A DNA stretch of 54,434 bases from an uncultured Bacteroides sp. (GTDB taxonomy: Bacteria; Bacteroidota; Bacteroidia; Bacteroidales; Bacteroidaceae). The notes beneath the pieces were generated by a model. It was not told the origin of the DNA. It made no database searches and was given only the letters and a program-made list of their open reading frames with translations. The position numbers and the translations under genes were made by a program. Shown piece by piece: positions 22,790 to 31,063 of the stretch. Numbering within the stretch: the stretch's first letter is position 1; each line of letters starts with the position of its first letter. The stretch spans positions 1 to 54,434 of the forward strand of contig CALUJC010000021.1 of assembly GCA_944320865.1 (NCBI GenBank). The letters run 5' to 3'.

Positions 22790-24040
22790 TTACTGTTTCT
22801 TCGCTGTCCTCTTCGCTTTCTGCGCCTTGTAGGCCTCGATGACATGCTTGCGGCTCCGGATGATTTGCCAGCGGTACACCAGGCACGTGGTGATGAAGTA
22901 GATGCCCGCCTGCAGCCAAAGGGCACGGTACTCGGTGGCCACTTCGTTCAGCGTGGCGCCCATGCTGTTGATGCGCACATACCCTTTGATGCCGAAAGTG
23001 GAGGGGAACAGGTGTGCGAAGTAACGCCAGAAATCAGGCATGGCGCTCTCCGGCCACGAGATGCCCGACAGGAACAGCAGCGGCACAGAGGTGAAGACAA
23101 ACAACAGCATGCACGTTTCCCTGTTCCTGATGGCTGCCGATGCTGTCATCGAGAAGAATATACATGCCGCCAGGTAAGGTAAGGTGAACAACGTCAGTTC
23201 GCCAGGCTGGGCAATGCGGTTCAGGCTGAACATCCAAGGCACTGCGCATAAGATGTAGACAGATATTACCGCATACACCATCAGGTAGCTTAATCCTTTG
23301 CCGAGCACGATGCGCAACGTGCCGTGGTAGTGGCGGTCGATGGGTACCAGGTCGCGGAAGCGGTTATGTTCGCGCGCCGTTCCGGCAGACAGGCCTATGC
23401 CCAGCAACAATGTTTGCTGGATGATGAGCATCAGTACCGCAGGAATGAGGAAGGCGGCAAAGCCATTGGTAGGGTTATAGAGTGCTACGTCTTGATACTT
23501 GATGGGGTAAGCGGTGATTTCATCTTGCCGCTCCGTAATGTTGCCGGCGCGTTGCAACTTGATTTCTGCATTCATGTCGAGCGACACTTCCGTGTTGGCC
23601 AGCACAAGCGACTTGTAGTAGAGCAACCCGCTCATGTCTACCAGTACGCTGACATGTGTTTGCCTCCCTTCGGCAATATCTTCGCTGAAGGAAGCGGGCA
23701 CGTAGATGATGCCATAAGCCACGCGGTCTCTCATGGCTAACTTGGCTTCTTCCATATCGGCACAGTAGCTCACTATATTTACTTCGGGGGTCGCGTCCAC
23801 CCGCCTTAAATATTCACGGCTCAGGCTGCTGCGCGATTCATCTACCACTACGGTAGGCACGTCGCGGACTGTTTCGTTAGTATAAATAAAAGAGTATATC
23901 AGCGGGTAGACCAACGGCACGAGTATGAAGAATATCAGCACCCCTTGGTCGCGGAAGGTAGTGCGGAATTCTTGCTTCCAGATGTAGAACATGTCGTGAA
24001 TGCCCTGCATCACATTCTGTTTCAATGTCAACCGTTTCAT
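22790..24040 (-). CDS. ABC-2 type transporter permease (second of pair)
   Basis: A 416-residue inner-membrane permease of the YhhJ/YbhR type. One N-terminal span (GVLIFFILVPLVYPLIYSFIY, about 33-53) is followed by a periplasmic domain of about 150 residues. Five spans follow from about 190 (AFLIPAVLMLIIQQTLLLGI) to about 395 (QAGIYFITTCLVYRWQ). The LFLSGISWPESAMPDFWRYF block is characteristic of ABC-2 permeases. It is the last gene of tolC-hlyD-permease-permease, three bases after the preceding stop. No ATP-binding gene is present in the operon. Confidence 0.9.
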   Translation of the reverse strand: MKRLTLKQNVMQGIHDMFYIWKQEFRTTFRDQGVLIFFILVPLVYPLIYSFIYTNETVRDVPTVVVDESRSSLSREYLRRVDATPEVNIVSYCADMEEAKLAMRDRVAYGIIYVPASFSEDIAEGRQTHVSVLVDMSGLLYYKSLVLANTEVSLDMNAEIKLQRAGNITERQDEITAYPIKYQDVALYNPTNGFAAFLIPAVLMLIIQQTLLLGIGLSAGTAREHNRFRDLVPIDRHYHGTLRIVLGKGLSYLMVYAVISVYILCAVPWMFSLNRIAQPGELTLFTLPYLAACIFFSMTASAAIRNRETCMLLFVFTSVPLLFLSGISWPESAMPDFWRYFAHLFPSTFGIKGYVRINSMGATLNEVATEYRALWLQAGIYFITTCLVYRWQIIRSRKHVIEAYKAQKAKRTAKKQ

Positions 24041-24043
24041 TTG

Positions 24044-25225
24044 TCAGGGGATGTATTTATAGTAAATCAATGCCCCCTTTAGTCGGGGAGCTATCAGGAA
24101 AGGCAATAGCATGAACAGCAGCAGGGCGACGTAGTTTATCCACGAATAGGTCATGGAATAGCCGTTCAGTGCCTGGTCCACGTAAATCAGGAAGTAGTGC
24201 CGCAGGGGGAATAGGTTGGCCAGTGCTTGCAGGATGGGGTGCATGCCCATAGCCGGAAACGACAGCCCGCACATGGAAAATGACAACACTCCCCACAGCG
24301 AGGCAAAGCTAAGTCCCAGCCGCAGCGTGGGCAGTGTGCCTATCATCAGGATGCCCATGCTTTGCGAGGCCAGCACCAGGCAAAGCGTGGCAAACAGCAT
24401 GGGCAGGATGCCACTGTTGCAGGGAAAGTCCAAGAAACCATACAGGTATACATTATAGCAAATGCCCATCAGAAAGAACACCGCAGTATGGGGCAACAGC
24501 TTTCCGGCCAGTGCTATCCAAATGGAGTTGTTGCTCATGCGCATCCATTGGCGTGCCGTGCGTTCCTTGATTTCCACTCCGATGGAGAACACGGTTATCA
24601 TGAAGATGAGTAACATCAGTACGCCGGGCATAAAAGTATTGTTCAGATAGACGGAATAGTTTATCCAAGGGTTGTTCAACGGATGGGTGTCAATGACGAT
24701 GGGTTGCAGCAAGGCAACTGCCTGGTCTTCTGTGGCACCCTTGGCAAGCAGAGTGGCTTGGCCCACGGCAGCGGAAGCCAGTTCGCCCATGGTCTTCATG
24801 TCCTTGAACAGCAACGACCCGGCAATGAGTAGAGTGTTGTTAGTGTAGAACGACACGGTGGGCTGCCGTTGTGCCTGTGCATTGGCCGTAGTGCCTTCGG
24901 GAATGTAGAAGAAACCGTATATCTCGCCCCGTTGCATGGCTGTGCGTGCTTCGTTGAAGGTAGGATAATGTGCCACCACGGCAGTCTGTTCAAAGGCGTC
25001 AAGGTTGCGCACCAGTTGGCGGGTGGTAGAGGTCTGGTCTTGGTCTACTATGCCAACGGGCATGTTTGTGGGAAGCCCGGAACTCATCAGCGTGGTGAAG
25101 AATACATAGCAGAACAGCGGTGCCCCCACCATGCAGAACAGGTAGAGCGGGCGGCTGACGAGACGGTGGCATTCGCGCACTATCACGTGCCAAAGGGCGA
25201 TGTATTTCTTTTCTCTTTCAGTCAT
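24044..25225 (-). CDS. ABC-2 type transporter permease (first of pair)
   Basis: A 393-residue permease with the same architecture as its downstream neighbour: an N-terminal span (YLFCMVGAPLFCYVFFTTLM, about 28-48), a periplasmic domain with PVGIVDQDQTSTTRQLVRNL, and C-terminal spans from about 200 (GVLMLLIFMITVFSIGVEI). FSMCGLSFPAMGMHPILQAL, then FPLRHYFLIY, is the ABC-2 signature. Its start overlaps the HlyD stop by four bases (ATGA). The two permeases probably form a heterodimer that works with the HlyD and TolC proteins. The ATPase must be elsewhere or not needed. Confidence 0.9.
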   Translation of the reverse strand: MTEREKKYIALWHVIVRECHRLVSRPLYLFCMVGAPLFCYVFFTTLMSSGLPTNMPVGIVDQDQTSTTRQLVRNLDAFEQTAVVAHYPTFNEARTAMQRGEIYGFFYIPEGTTANAQAQRQPTVSFYTNNTLLIAGSLLFKDMKTMGELASAAVGQATLLAKGATEDQAVALLQPIVIDTHPLNNPWINYSVYLNNTFMPGVLMLLIFMITVFSIGVEIKERTARQWMRMSNNSIWIALAGKLLPHTAVFFLMGICYNVYLYGFLDFPCNSGILPMLFATLCLVLASQSMGILMIGTLPTLRLGLSFASLWGVLSFSMCGLSFPAMGMHPILQALANLFPLRHYFLIYVDQALNGYSMTYSWINYVALLLFMLLPFLIAPRLKGALIYYKYIP

Positions 25226-26211
25226 TCTTTCTCCAAAATCACACTCATGCCGGCGCGGAGGCCTTCCACTTGCTCTTGCGGAGAGGCTTTCACCTCAAAG
25301 GTTTTCAGGTCGAATTGTCCCGTGGTCTTTGTTGCCTTCCAGGCGGCATACGTCCCCAAGTCTTTCATGTGGTACACCTTCAGCCTGATGTTGCGGTCGA
25401 GGGCGGGCACGTAAGCTTCGAACTCCGTCCCTACGGTAAGTCCTTGCAACAGGTCTTCGCGTACGTTGAAAGTCACCCACATGTCTTCCACAATGGCAAT
25501 GTTCATAATGGGGGCGCCTGTACCGACCAGCTCACCCGGTTTGGGGAATATCTCTGCCACCTCGCCGTCTGCCTGGGCTATGAGGTATGTTTCTTTGATG
25601 TACGATTCCACTTCGGCTACAGCACCTTTGGCACGTTCTACGAGGGCGGCTGCAGCCTCCTTGTCTTCGCGTTCGGCGCCGTTTACCGCCATGTCATATT
25701 GTGCTTTGGCCGCCTTTTCCGTGGCACGGGCGGCATCACGTTGTGCCGTCACTTCGTCCAGCTTTTGGGCAGACATGACGCCTTCGTCGTACAGGTTCTT
25801 GACACGCTTGTACGATTTCTCAGCAATTTCCAGCCCTGCCTTCGATTTTTGCCACATTTCGTAAGCGGCCTGTATTTGTTCTTGGCGGGCACCTTTCAGT
25901 GCCTTGGCGTTCTGTGCTTGCGCGGCGGCCTGCGCGGCGCGTGCCTGTTCCAGCTTGGCTTGCACGTCGGGGGCTTCCAGCAAGGCGAGGGTGTCGCCTG
26001 CATGTACTTCCTGTCCTTCTTTTACGCGAAACTCCAGAATGCGCCCGGGCACTTTGCTCGATACCCGGTATTCCGTTACTTCGGCTTGTCCCTGTACTAT
26101 TTCAGGACCTTTGCGCAAGGCAAAGAAACCCACTACGGACACTACGGCAATTACACCCAGCAGGGTGAGGAAGGCCAGTAGCATGTTGCTGTTTTGCGAT
26201 TTTGTATCCAT
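25222..26211 (-). CDS. HlyD family periplasmic adaptor subunit
   Basis: Membrane-fusion protein linking the inner-membrane permeases to TolC. The start is taken at MDTKSQNSN (26211, 329 residues); an in-frame ATG at 26223 would add MIEQ. One N-terminal span (LLAFLTLLGVIAVVSVVGFF) is followed by the biotinyl-lipoyl half ISSKVPGRILEF-like block (VSSKVPGRILEFRVKEGQEV). A long coiled-coil hairpin covers about 75-210, rich in Ala, Lys and Glu. The second lipoyl half is TYLIAQADGEVAEIFPKPGE, followed by a beta-barrel domain. It overlaps the next permease gene by four bases. Confidence 0.9.
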   Translation of the reverse strand: MDTKSQNSNMLLAFLTLLGVIAVVSVVGFFALRKGPEIVQGQAEVTEYRVSSKVPGRILEFRVKEGQEVHAGDTLALLEAPDVQAKLEQARAAQAAAQAQNAKALKGARQEQIQAAYEMWQKSKAGLEIAEKSYKRVKNLYDEGVMSAQKLDEVTAQRDAARATEKAAKAQYDMAVNGAEREDKEAAAALVERAKGAVAEVESYIKETYLIAQADGEVAEIFPKPGELVGTGAPIMNIAIVEDMWVTFNVREDLLQGLTVGTEFEAYVPALDRNIRLKVYHMKDLGTYAAWKATKTTGQFDLKTFEVKASPQEQVEGLRAGMSVILEKE

Positions 26212-26228
26212 CTGTTCTATCATTTATG

Positions 26229-26330
26229 AATTGACAATTGACAATTATCAATTCTTATTTTCTAATTCTCAATTTAATAAGATTCTCAATTGTCAATTGT
26301 CAATCGTTAATTGTCAATTGCCCCGTCGCC
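26229..26330. repeat. AT-rich TTGACAATTG repeat cluster between tolC and hlyD
   Basis: Repeats of AATTGACAATT on the left (26229-26246) are mirrored by AATTGTCAATT on the right (26288-26320). The right side runs into the tolC-like coding end, so the last codons (QLTIND) are repeat sequence. Confidence 0.6.
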
Positions 26331-27769
26331 TTCTTCAGGTAGATTTCTGTCAGCTTCACGTCTATCTGCGCGTCTATTTTTTCTGACTGGGCGGATAGCC
26401 ATGCCGTGTGTGCCTCAAGCACGTTACTTGTGGGAATAACTCCCTCCTCAAACCCTAACGTGGCGTAACGCAGGTTTTCGTTGGCTTTTTCCAAGTTCTT
26501 TTCAGCCATGGCCAGCTTCTTGGCGGCTTCGTTTACCTGGAATGCCGATTGGTTGACTTGCAGTTCTATTTTCTCCTTGGCATCGTCCAGCTGGTATTGC
26601 GCAATGCGTGCTGCCGACTTGGCCGCCTTTACTTTGTAGATGCCTTCGCCCCAGTGCCAGATGGGCAGGGACACCGTGACACCTACGTTCCACATGCCTT
26701 TGAACTTGTTTTCAAAGCTGTTGAACACTGAGGGGTTGGTGGCCGTGTATCCGCCTATCAAGGCTATGGAGGGCAGGTAGTCAGCCCGCACCACGTTCAC
26801 CTTTTGGTGATACATTTGCGTGGCAAGCTCCAGGCTGCGTATTTCGGGGCGTAGGGCATACACGCTGTTCATGTCGATGTCGCGCGTGGGCATGGGGGCG
26901 TTGTCAGACAGGTCTTCTTCCTGCTCGTCTGCCAGCGTGATGGGGGTGGAAAGGTCGATGCCGCACAATTGGCACAGCAACATGCGTGCCAGGGTCAGCC
27001 CGTCGTTCACTTTGGTCAGGGTCATTTCCGCCTCGTTCACCTTTACCTTTACCGACAGACCGTCTGCCTTGGTGGCTACCCCTTCGGCTATCATTTTGTC
27101 CATGTCGCTTTCTATCTTTTGCAATAACTCCAGGTAGCCTTCGGCAAGTTTCTTCTTGTTGGCGAGCGATACCACTTGCCAGTAAGCCTGGTCGGTGCTC
27201 AATATCACTTCCTGCATGCCGCTGTTGTGCTGTTGGCGTGCCAGCTCTTCGGCATAGCGGGTGATTTTGTTATAAGCGCGTATCTTCCCGCCCATGTAGA
27301 GGGGTTGTGTCAAAGTCAGTGCGCCGGCATACATGTTGCGTGTGTCGGTACGGAATGCATCTACCAACGAGCTTCCGGCGCTGTTCATTGCTCCCGTCAG
27401 GCTTTCACCCAAGGCGGATAGTTGGCCTCCCAGTTCGGGAAACAACTGCCCAAGGGCTTGTGCTGCCTGTTGCAGTGGCGTGCCAAGGGTAGTTCCTATT
27501 CCGCTCAATGCGCCTTTCTGTGCATCGCTCAGCAGGGACAACTCCCTTGAACTGCGCATATAGCCTCCGGCAGCAGATATGTTGGGCAGAAAGTTCGTAA
27601 AAGCTGCTTTCTTCTCATAGCGGGCAGCTTTTATGTTTTCGCGGCTTATCAGCAGGTGCTTGTTGTTGGCTATGGCGAGTGTGCGGCAACTGTCCAGGCT
27701 CAACATTGTTTGCGCCTTTAGGGTAAGTGTAAAGGCGAGCAGTGCGAAGAAGCAGAAGATTTTTTTCAT
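26300..27769 (-). CDS. TolC family outer-membrane efflux protein
   Basis: Outer-membrane exit duct of the export system. The start is at MKKIFCFFALLAFTLTLKAQ (27769), a signal peptide, giving 489 residues; an in-frame extension of 35 residues before it is rejected. Two related halves carry the OEP helical repeats: LDSCRTLAIANNKHLLISRE near the N-terminus and EIRSLELATQMYHQKVNVVRADYLP, split here after 20 residues as EIRSLELATQMYHQKVNVVR then ADYLP. A Gly/Ala/Leu-rich insertion at about 85-130 (GTTLGTPLQQAAQALGQLFP) is unusual. It is the first gene of the operon and has its own promoter. The last six codons lie in a repeat cluster. Confidence 0.92.
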   Translation of the reverse strand: MKKIFCFFALLAFTLTLKAQTMLSLDSCRTLAIANNKHLLISRENIKAARYEKKAAFTNFLPNISAAGGYMRSSRELSLLSDAQKGALSGIGTTLGTPLQQAAQALGQLFPELGGQLSALGESLTGAMNSAGSSLVDAFRTDTRNMYAGALTLTQPLYMGGKIRAYNKITRYAEELARQQHNSGMQEVILSTDQAYWQVVSLANKKKLAEGYLELLQKIESDMDKMIAEGVATKADGLSVKVKVNEAEMTLTKVNDGLTLARMLLCQLCGIDLSTPITLADEQEEDLSDNAPMPTRDIDMNSVYALRPEIRSLELATQMYHQKVNVVRADYLPSIALIGGYTATNPSVFNSFENKFKGMWNVGVTVSLPIWHWGEGIYKVKAAKSAARIAQYQLDDAKEKIELQVNQSAFQVNEAAKKLAMAEKNLEKANENLRYATLGFEEGVIPTSNVLEAHTAWLSAQSEKIDAQIDVKLTEIYLKKATGQLTIND

Positions 27770-27844
27770 AAGACATGCTCTATTAGTAATGGTAATCCTG
27801 TTGCTTATTTCGGTAATGTAACAACAATTGCATAAACAACATTG

Positions 27845-27875
27845 CAAATGTAATTGCTCTGCCTGAGAGTACAAA
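27845..27875 (-). promoter_or_regulatory. Export operon promoter TTTG-N19-TACATTTG
   Basis: On the minus strand TTTG (27875-27872), 19 bases, TACATTTG (27852-27845). The leader to the tolC-like start at 27769 is about 70 bases. Confidence 0.75.
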
Positions 27876-27918
27876 ATAATTTAATCTTTTTAAGGGGGAA
27901 GCAACGTCAACCCAGTGT

Positions 27919-28791
27919 TCAGTCAAGCTCGAAAGTCTGTGAACCTATCAGATTCCCTTCGGCAAAGATGTCCACGCGATAGTTGCCTGCATAGAGGTAC
28001 TCTTCCACGTCCCAATACACGGTGACATCCTGTTCTTCACCGTTATATTCAATGTATTTCTTGATGGAATATGGCAGTTCGCGGTTCTCGTAGGCAAACG
28101 TGTTGGCAGGATTTTTGCAGAGGACGTCATTGTCGGGTTTGGTGATACGCACGTATAAGGTGCGTTCTCCTGTTTCGGCGGTAATATTCTTTACAATGGT
28201 AAAGTCAATCTTGAATTTTACGATATCCTTCACCCGGCGAGCTTTCTTGCCCCGCTTGTTGGCAGCCAGTACGCTGATGTTGGTGGCATCCAGCTGGGCG
28301 GCCAAGGTCACTTTCTTGTCCAGGTTCTTCTTCTCTTCGGCCAGGGTGCTTATGCGGCGTGAGGCGGCATTGTACTTTTGCGTCACGTCCGCAATGATTT
28401 CCTTCTGTCGGTTGGTCAGCCTGTTCAGCGAGTCTATCTGGTTGATGTAGCCCACCATCACCTTGCGCAGCGAGGCCAGCTCCTTGCGCAGGCGGCGTAT
28501 TTCGCTGGCGTTGCTGCTCTTCACGGTGCGCAGTTCCTCGAGCAGGCGTTGCGTCTTCAGCTGCTCTTGTTCCAGCAGCACGGCCAGCGAGTCGTTGGAC
28601 ACGGTGAGCTTCAGCTCGTCATACTGCCGTGCAAAGTGCGTGTATTCGTTCTCCAGGTCTTCCTTTTCCAGTTCAAACTCTTGCACCAGTTCGTTCTTGC
28701 TCTGCTTTTCGTTCAAGAACAATGCCGTCATGCCGATGGCTGCCACCAGCACCACCACGAGGGAGATGATAAGTACTTTCGATTTATTCAT
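27919..28791 (-). CDS. Membrane-anchored coiled-coil protein of unknown function
   Basis: A 290-residue protein with one N-terminal span (VLIISLVVVLVAAIGMTALF, about 6-25) and a long coiled coil from about 30 to 165 (NELVQEFELEKEDLENEYTH and similar heptads). The C-terminal 110 residues form a beta-rich domain: KFKIDFTIVKNITAETGERT, then LYVRITKPDNDVL, and VYWDVEEYLYAGNYRVDIFA. The coiled coil would project the beta domain into the periplasm. Similar proteins are known in Bacteroidetes, but I know no function. A TACCTTTG box lies at 28854-28847. Confidence 0.8.
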   Translation of the reverse strand: MNKSKVLIISLVVVLVAAIGMTALFLNEKQSKNELVQEFELEKEDLENEYTHFARQYDELKLTVSNDSLAVLLEQEQLKTQRLLEELRTVKSSNASEIRRLRKELASLRKVMVGYINQIDSLNRLTNRQKEIIADVTQKYNAASRRISTLAEEKKNLDKKVTLAAQLDATNISVLAANKRGKKARRVKDIVKFKIDFTIVKNITAETGERTLYVRITKPDNDVLCKNPANTFAYENRELPYSIKKYIEYNGEEQDVTVYWDVEEYLYAGNYRVDIFAEGNLIGSQTFELD

Positions 28792-28846
28792 GCCTCAATC
28801 ACGTTTTAAGAATATGCCAAGTCCCGGCTCTTGCCGTCTTGGGCAG

Positions 28847-28854
28847 CAAAGGTA
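28847..28854 (-). promoter_or_regulatory. -7 element TACCTTTG for the coiled-coil gene
   Basis: Minus-strand TACCTTTG fits TAnnTTTG, 56 bases before the start codon. No convincing -33 is visible. Confidence 0.5.
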
Positions 28855-28920
28855 ATAATTTCGAGGTAGGAAATCGCATGTCGGGGCTTTCTTTTTGAAA
28901 AAATCGTTTCGCGGGCAGTT

Positions 28921-28986
28921 TTGCTCCGCTCCACCTTCGTACCCGATTCGTACCTGATTCGCTCCTGCTTCGCTCTTCGTTCGTCT
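28921..28986. repeat. 11-bp phased array, six units
   Basis: Consecutive 11-mers: TTGCTCCGCTC, CACCTTCGTAC, CCGATTCGTAC, CTGATTCGCTC, CTGCTTCGCTC and TTCGTTCGTCT. All but the first carry TTCG at the same offset. A CTATGGAAGCGAAG segment follows, as at the related arrays at 22685 and 39496. Confidence 0.85.
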
Positions 28987-29058
28987 CTATGGAAGCGAAG
29001 CAAACACGTTTCAAGTAGACGCCGGGTATGATAGAAATCAAACCTTTTTTGATAGTTA

Positions 29059-29212
29059 TCAGACTTTATCAGGCGGAATGTCACGGCTTTTCCGGCTGTT
29101 TTCAGGGGTGATGTCATACTTTGTCAGATTTCATAAGGTGATATGTCAGACAATATCAGACTTTATCAGATGATATGTCAGGTAATGTCAGACTTTATCA
29201 GATAAAATGTTG
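29059..29212. repeat. TCAGACTTTATCAG repeat array
   Basis: TCAGACTTTATCAG occurs at 29059, 29156 and 29188, with a variant TCATACTTTGTCAG at 29114. Between 29133 and 29201 the motif TCAG recurs at steps of 10, 10 and 12 bases, giving a 32-base period (about three helical turns). ATGTCA follows most copies. Confidence 0.7.
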
Positions 29213-29499
29213 CACAAAAAGTTGCATGGTTGTTCCAGCATACAGAAGAGACCATTGAAGGACTGGGGAGTGGCAAGACTATGCCTGTCACATTGCGGCA
29301 GATGAAGCTCATGGTTCTGCTGGTAAGCCATACAAGAGCGAAAATGTAAGCATTTTAAAATTGTTGCATTCTCTGCGCAGTAATTTATAAATACTTACAT
29401 AAAAAATCTTGATTTGTCTCATTTCCTTACAAAAATCACTCTTTAAGTCACTCATATTGTATTCTAAATCAATACACTACTATGCCAAACTTACCTCAA

Positions 29500-29586
29500 C
29501 TACGTACCACCTCCGACTCTCCTCCTTACCAAGTCCTTATCAAGTCCTATTATCCTTCGGCGTATAGGGTCGGAGGTGGACCGTAG
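29500..29586. repeat. Inverted repeat enclosing three 11-bp units
   Basis: Arms CTACGTACCACCTCCGAC (29500-29517) and GTCGGAGGTGGACCGTAG (29569-29586) pair with two mismatches. Inside lie TCCTTACCAAG (29523), TCCTTATCAAG (29534) and TCCTATTATCC (29545), consecutive 11-mers. Confidence 0.75.
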
Positions 29587-29751
29587 AAAATACGGACATG
29601 TCCGGGAGGAAATAGAGGGCTGATAACCTTTAGAATGAGCGTTTTTGTAAATATTCCTTTTTTGTACTAATCTTTTGGAGGGGATGTTATCCTAAGGCTA
29701 ATATGAACTGCTGGGCTGAATGGAGGCATTTATGTTATAAAATGGGAATTT

Positions 29752-29775
29752 AGCGCGCGCAAGCGCGCTTTAATG
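29752..29775 (+). terminator. Hairpin AGCGCGC-GCAA-GCGCGCT
   Basis: A perfect 7-bp GC-rich stem with a GCAA tetraloop, followed by TTTAATG. It could act as a terminator, though no gene ends nearby on the plus strand. It abuts the MITE-like structure. Confidence 0.4.
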
Positions 29776-30050
29776 AAGAATTAAGAATGATGAATGAAGA
29801 ATTGCGATGTAGCTGAATTCTCCTCCTCCCGGGAGGAGGAGTACCCGAAGGGGGAGGTGGTAGGGTAAACTTTTATAAAACAAGTGATTATTCGCTACCA
29901 CTCCGTCACTTCGTGCCACCCACCCCCTCCGGCTTCACCTATCTCCCCCGTTATCGGGGGAGGGCAACCTCCCCGGAGGAGGGGAATCAAGTTACCGCTG
30001 CCCATTATGCCATCTGTAAATTCTTCATTCTTAGTTCTTCATTCTTCATT
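29772..30050. repeat. MITE-like structure with 32-bp terminal inverted repeats
   Basis: Left end 29772-29803 and right end 30019-30050 are complementary at 28 of 32 positions (AATGAAGAAT... and ...ATTCTTCATT). Both ends are low in complexity. Inside are GC-rich palindromes: CTCCTCCCGGGAGGAG at 29824-29839, CTCCCCCGTTATCGGGGGAG at 29943-29962 and CCTCCCCGGAGG near 29970. No transposase is encoded. Confidence 0.5.
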
Positions 30051-30095
30051 TCGGGGCTTTGCCCCGATAATTTATCATTTATAAGGCGCAATGTA

Positions 30096-30126
30096 TTGAC
30101 AGAAATGCCGGATTGTGTTACTTTTG
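30096..30126 (+). promoter_or_regulatory. Promoter TTG-N20-TACTTTTG
   Basis: TTG at 30096-30098 and TACTTTTG at 30119-30126. The Rpn-type gene starts 29 bases later. Confidence 0.7.
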
Positions 30127-30154
30127 TACCGTTGTATGTTGAAGAACAAAGCCT

Positions 30155-31063
30155 ATGAGATATCTTGACCCTAAAGCAGACTTGACCTTTAAGAAGGTTT
30201 TCGGCGAGCATCCCGACCTTGTTATTAGTTTCTTGAATGCCTTGTTGCCGTTTGAAAACGCGGACGAGGAGATTTCGAGCGTGGAGTATTTGAATCCGGA
30301 ATTGGTGCCAAACAATCCCTTGCGCAAAGACAGCATTGTTGACGTGCGTTGCAAAGACCGGATAGGCCGCCAGTTTATCGTGGAGATGCAGATGATGTGG
30401 ACTTCGGCCTACAAGCAGCGGGTGTTGTTCAATGCTTCCAAGGCCTACGTGAGCCAGTTGGACAAAGGCGGCGACTATGAATTGTTGCAGCCGGTTTACT
30501 CGTTGAATCTGTTGAATGACACGTTTTCCGACAGTGCGGCGTATTATCACGATTACCGCATAGTGGAGGTGGCAGAAACAAAGGAGGTCATCGAGGGGTT
30601 GCGCTTCATTTTCATAGAGTTGCCCAAGTTCACGCCCAAGAATTATGGCGACAAGAAAATGCAGGTGCTGTGGTTGCGCTATCTGACTGAGATAGACGAA
30701 AAAACTCGTGAGGTATCAGAAGACTTAATGAAGAACCCGGACATCAGCAAAGCTGTGGGGCAGTTGGAGGAGTCGGCTTTCAACGATGCCCAACTGTTGG
30801 CCTACGACAAGTTTTGGGACATGGTGAGCACAGCCAAGATGCACCTCAGCAGTGCCTTGCGCGATGGCATGGAAAAGGGGCTGAAGGAAGGACGTGAAGT
30901 AGGCTTAAAAGAAGGTCGTGCGGAAGGCTTGAAGGAAGGTCTGGAAAAAGGACATGAAGAGGAACGCTTAAAGAATGCGATGAATCTGAAGCAATTGGGC
31001 GTTTCTGTTGAAATCATTTCCCAAGCCACAGGGCTTAGTGCTGATGAAATAGCAATGCTGTAA
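30155..31063 (+). CDS. Rpn family recombination-promoting nuclease (PD-(D/E)XK)
   Basis: A 302-residue protein of the RpnC/PDDEXK_2 transposase-like family, known as a DNA nuclease that promotes RecA-independent recombination. It opens with the family start YLDPKADLTFKKVFGEHPDL. The catalytic core is KDSIVDVRCKDRIGRQFIVE then MQM, with D and ExQ metal-binding residues at about 63 and 77-79. The C-terminus has charged GLKEGRxxGLKEGR repeats (about 236-265) and ends in LKQLGVSVEIISQATGLSAD, a common pattern in these proteins. It has its own promoter and follows a repeat-rich gap. Confidence 0.9.
   Translation: MRYLDPKADLTFKKVFGEHPDLVISFLNALLPFENADEEISSVEYLNPELVPNNPLRKDSIVDVRCKDRIGRQFIVEMQMMWTSAYKQRVLFNASKAYVSQLDKGGDYELLQPVYSLNLLNDTFSDSAAYYHDYRIVEVAETKEVIEGLRFIFIELPKFTPKNYGDKKMQVLWLRYLTEIDEKTREVSEDLMKNPDISKAVGQLEESAFNDAQLLAYDKFWDMVSTAKMHLSSALRDGMEKGLKEGREVGLKEGRAEGLKEGLEKGHEEERLKNAMNLKQLGVSVEIISQATGLSADEIAML

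Larger units (their letters stand above)
28792..30154. other. Repeat-rich 1.4 kb intergenic region
   Basis: No intact gene is supported. From left to right it holds an 11-bp array (28921-28986), a TCAG-rich array (29059-29201), a possible decayed small reading frame (29226-29390), an inverted repeat containing 11-bp units (29500-29586), a GCAA-loop hairpin (29752-29769), a MITE-like structure with GC-rich palindromes (29772-30050), a CGGGGC hairpin (30052-30066) and the promoter of the Rpn gene (30096-30126). Confidence 0.7.

Noticed and set aside
29330-29460. tRNA or attachment site in the AT-rich part of the long gap
   Set aside because: I looked for a cloverleaf and a TTCRA-type T-loop and found none, and there is no integrase in the window.
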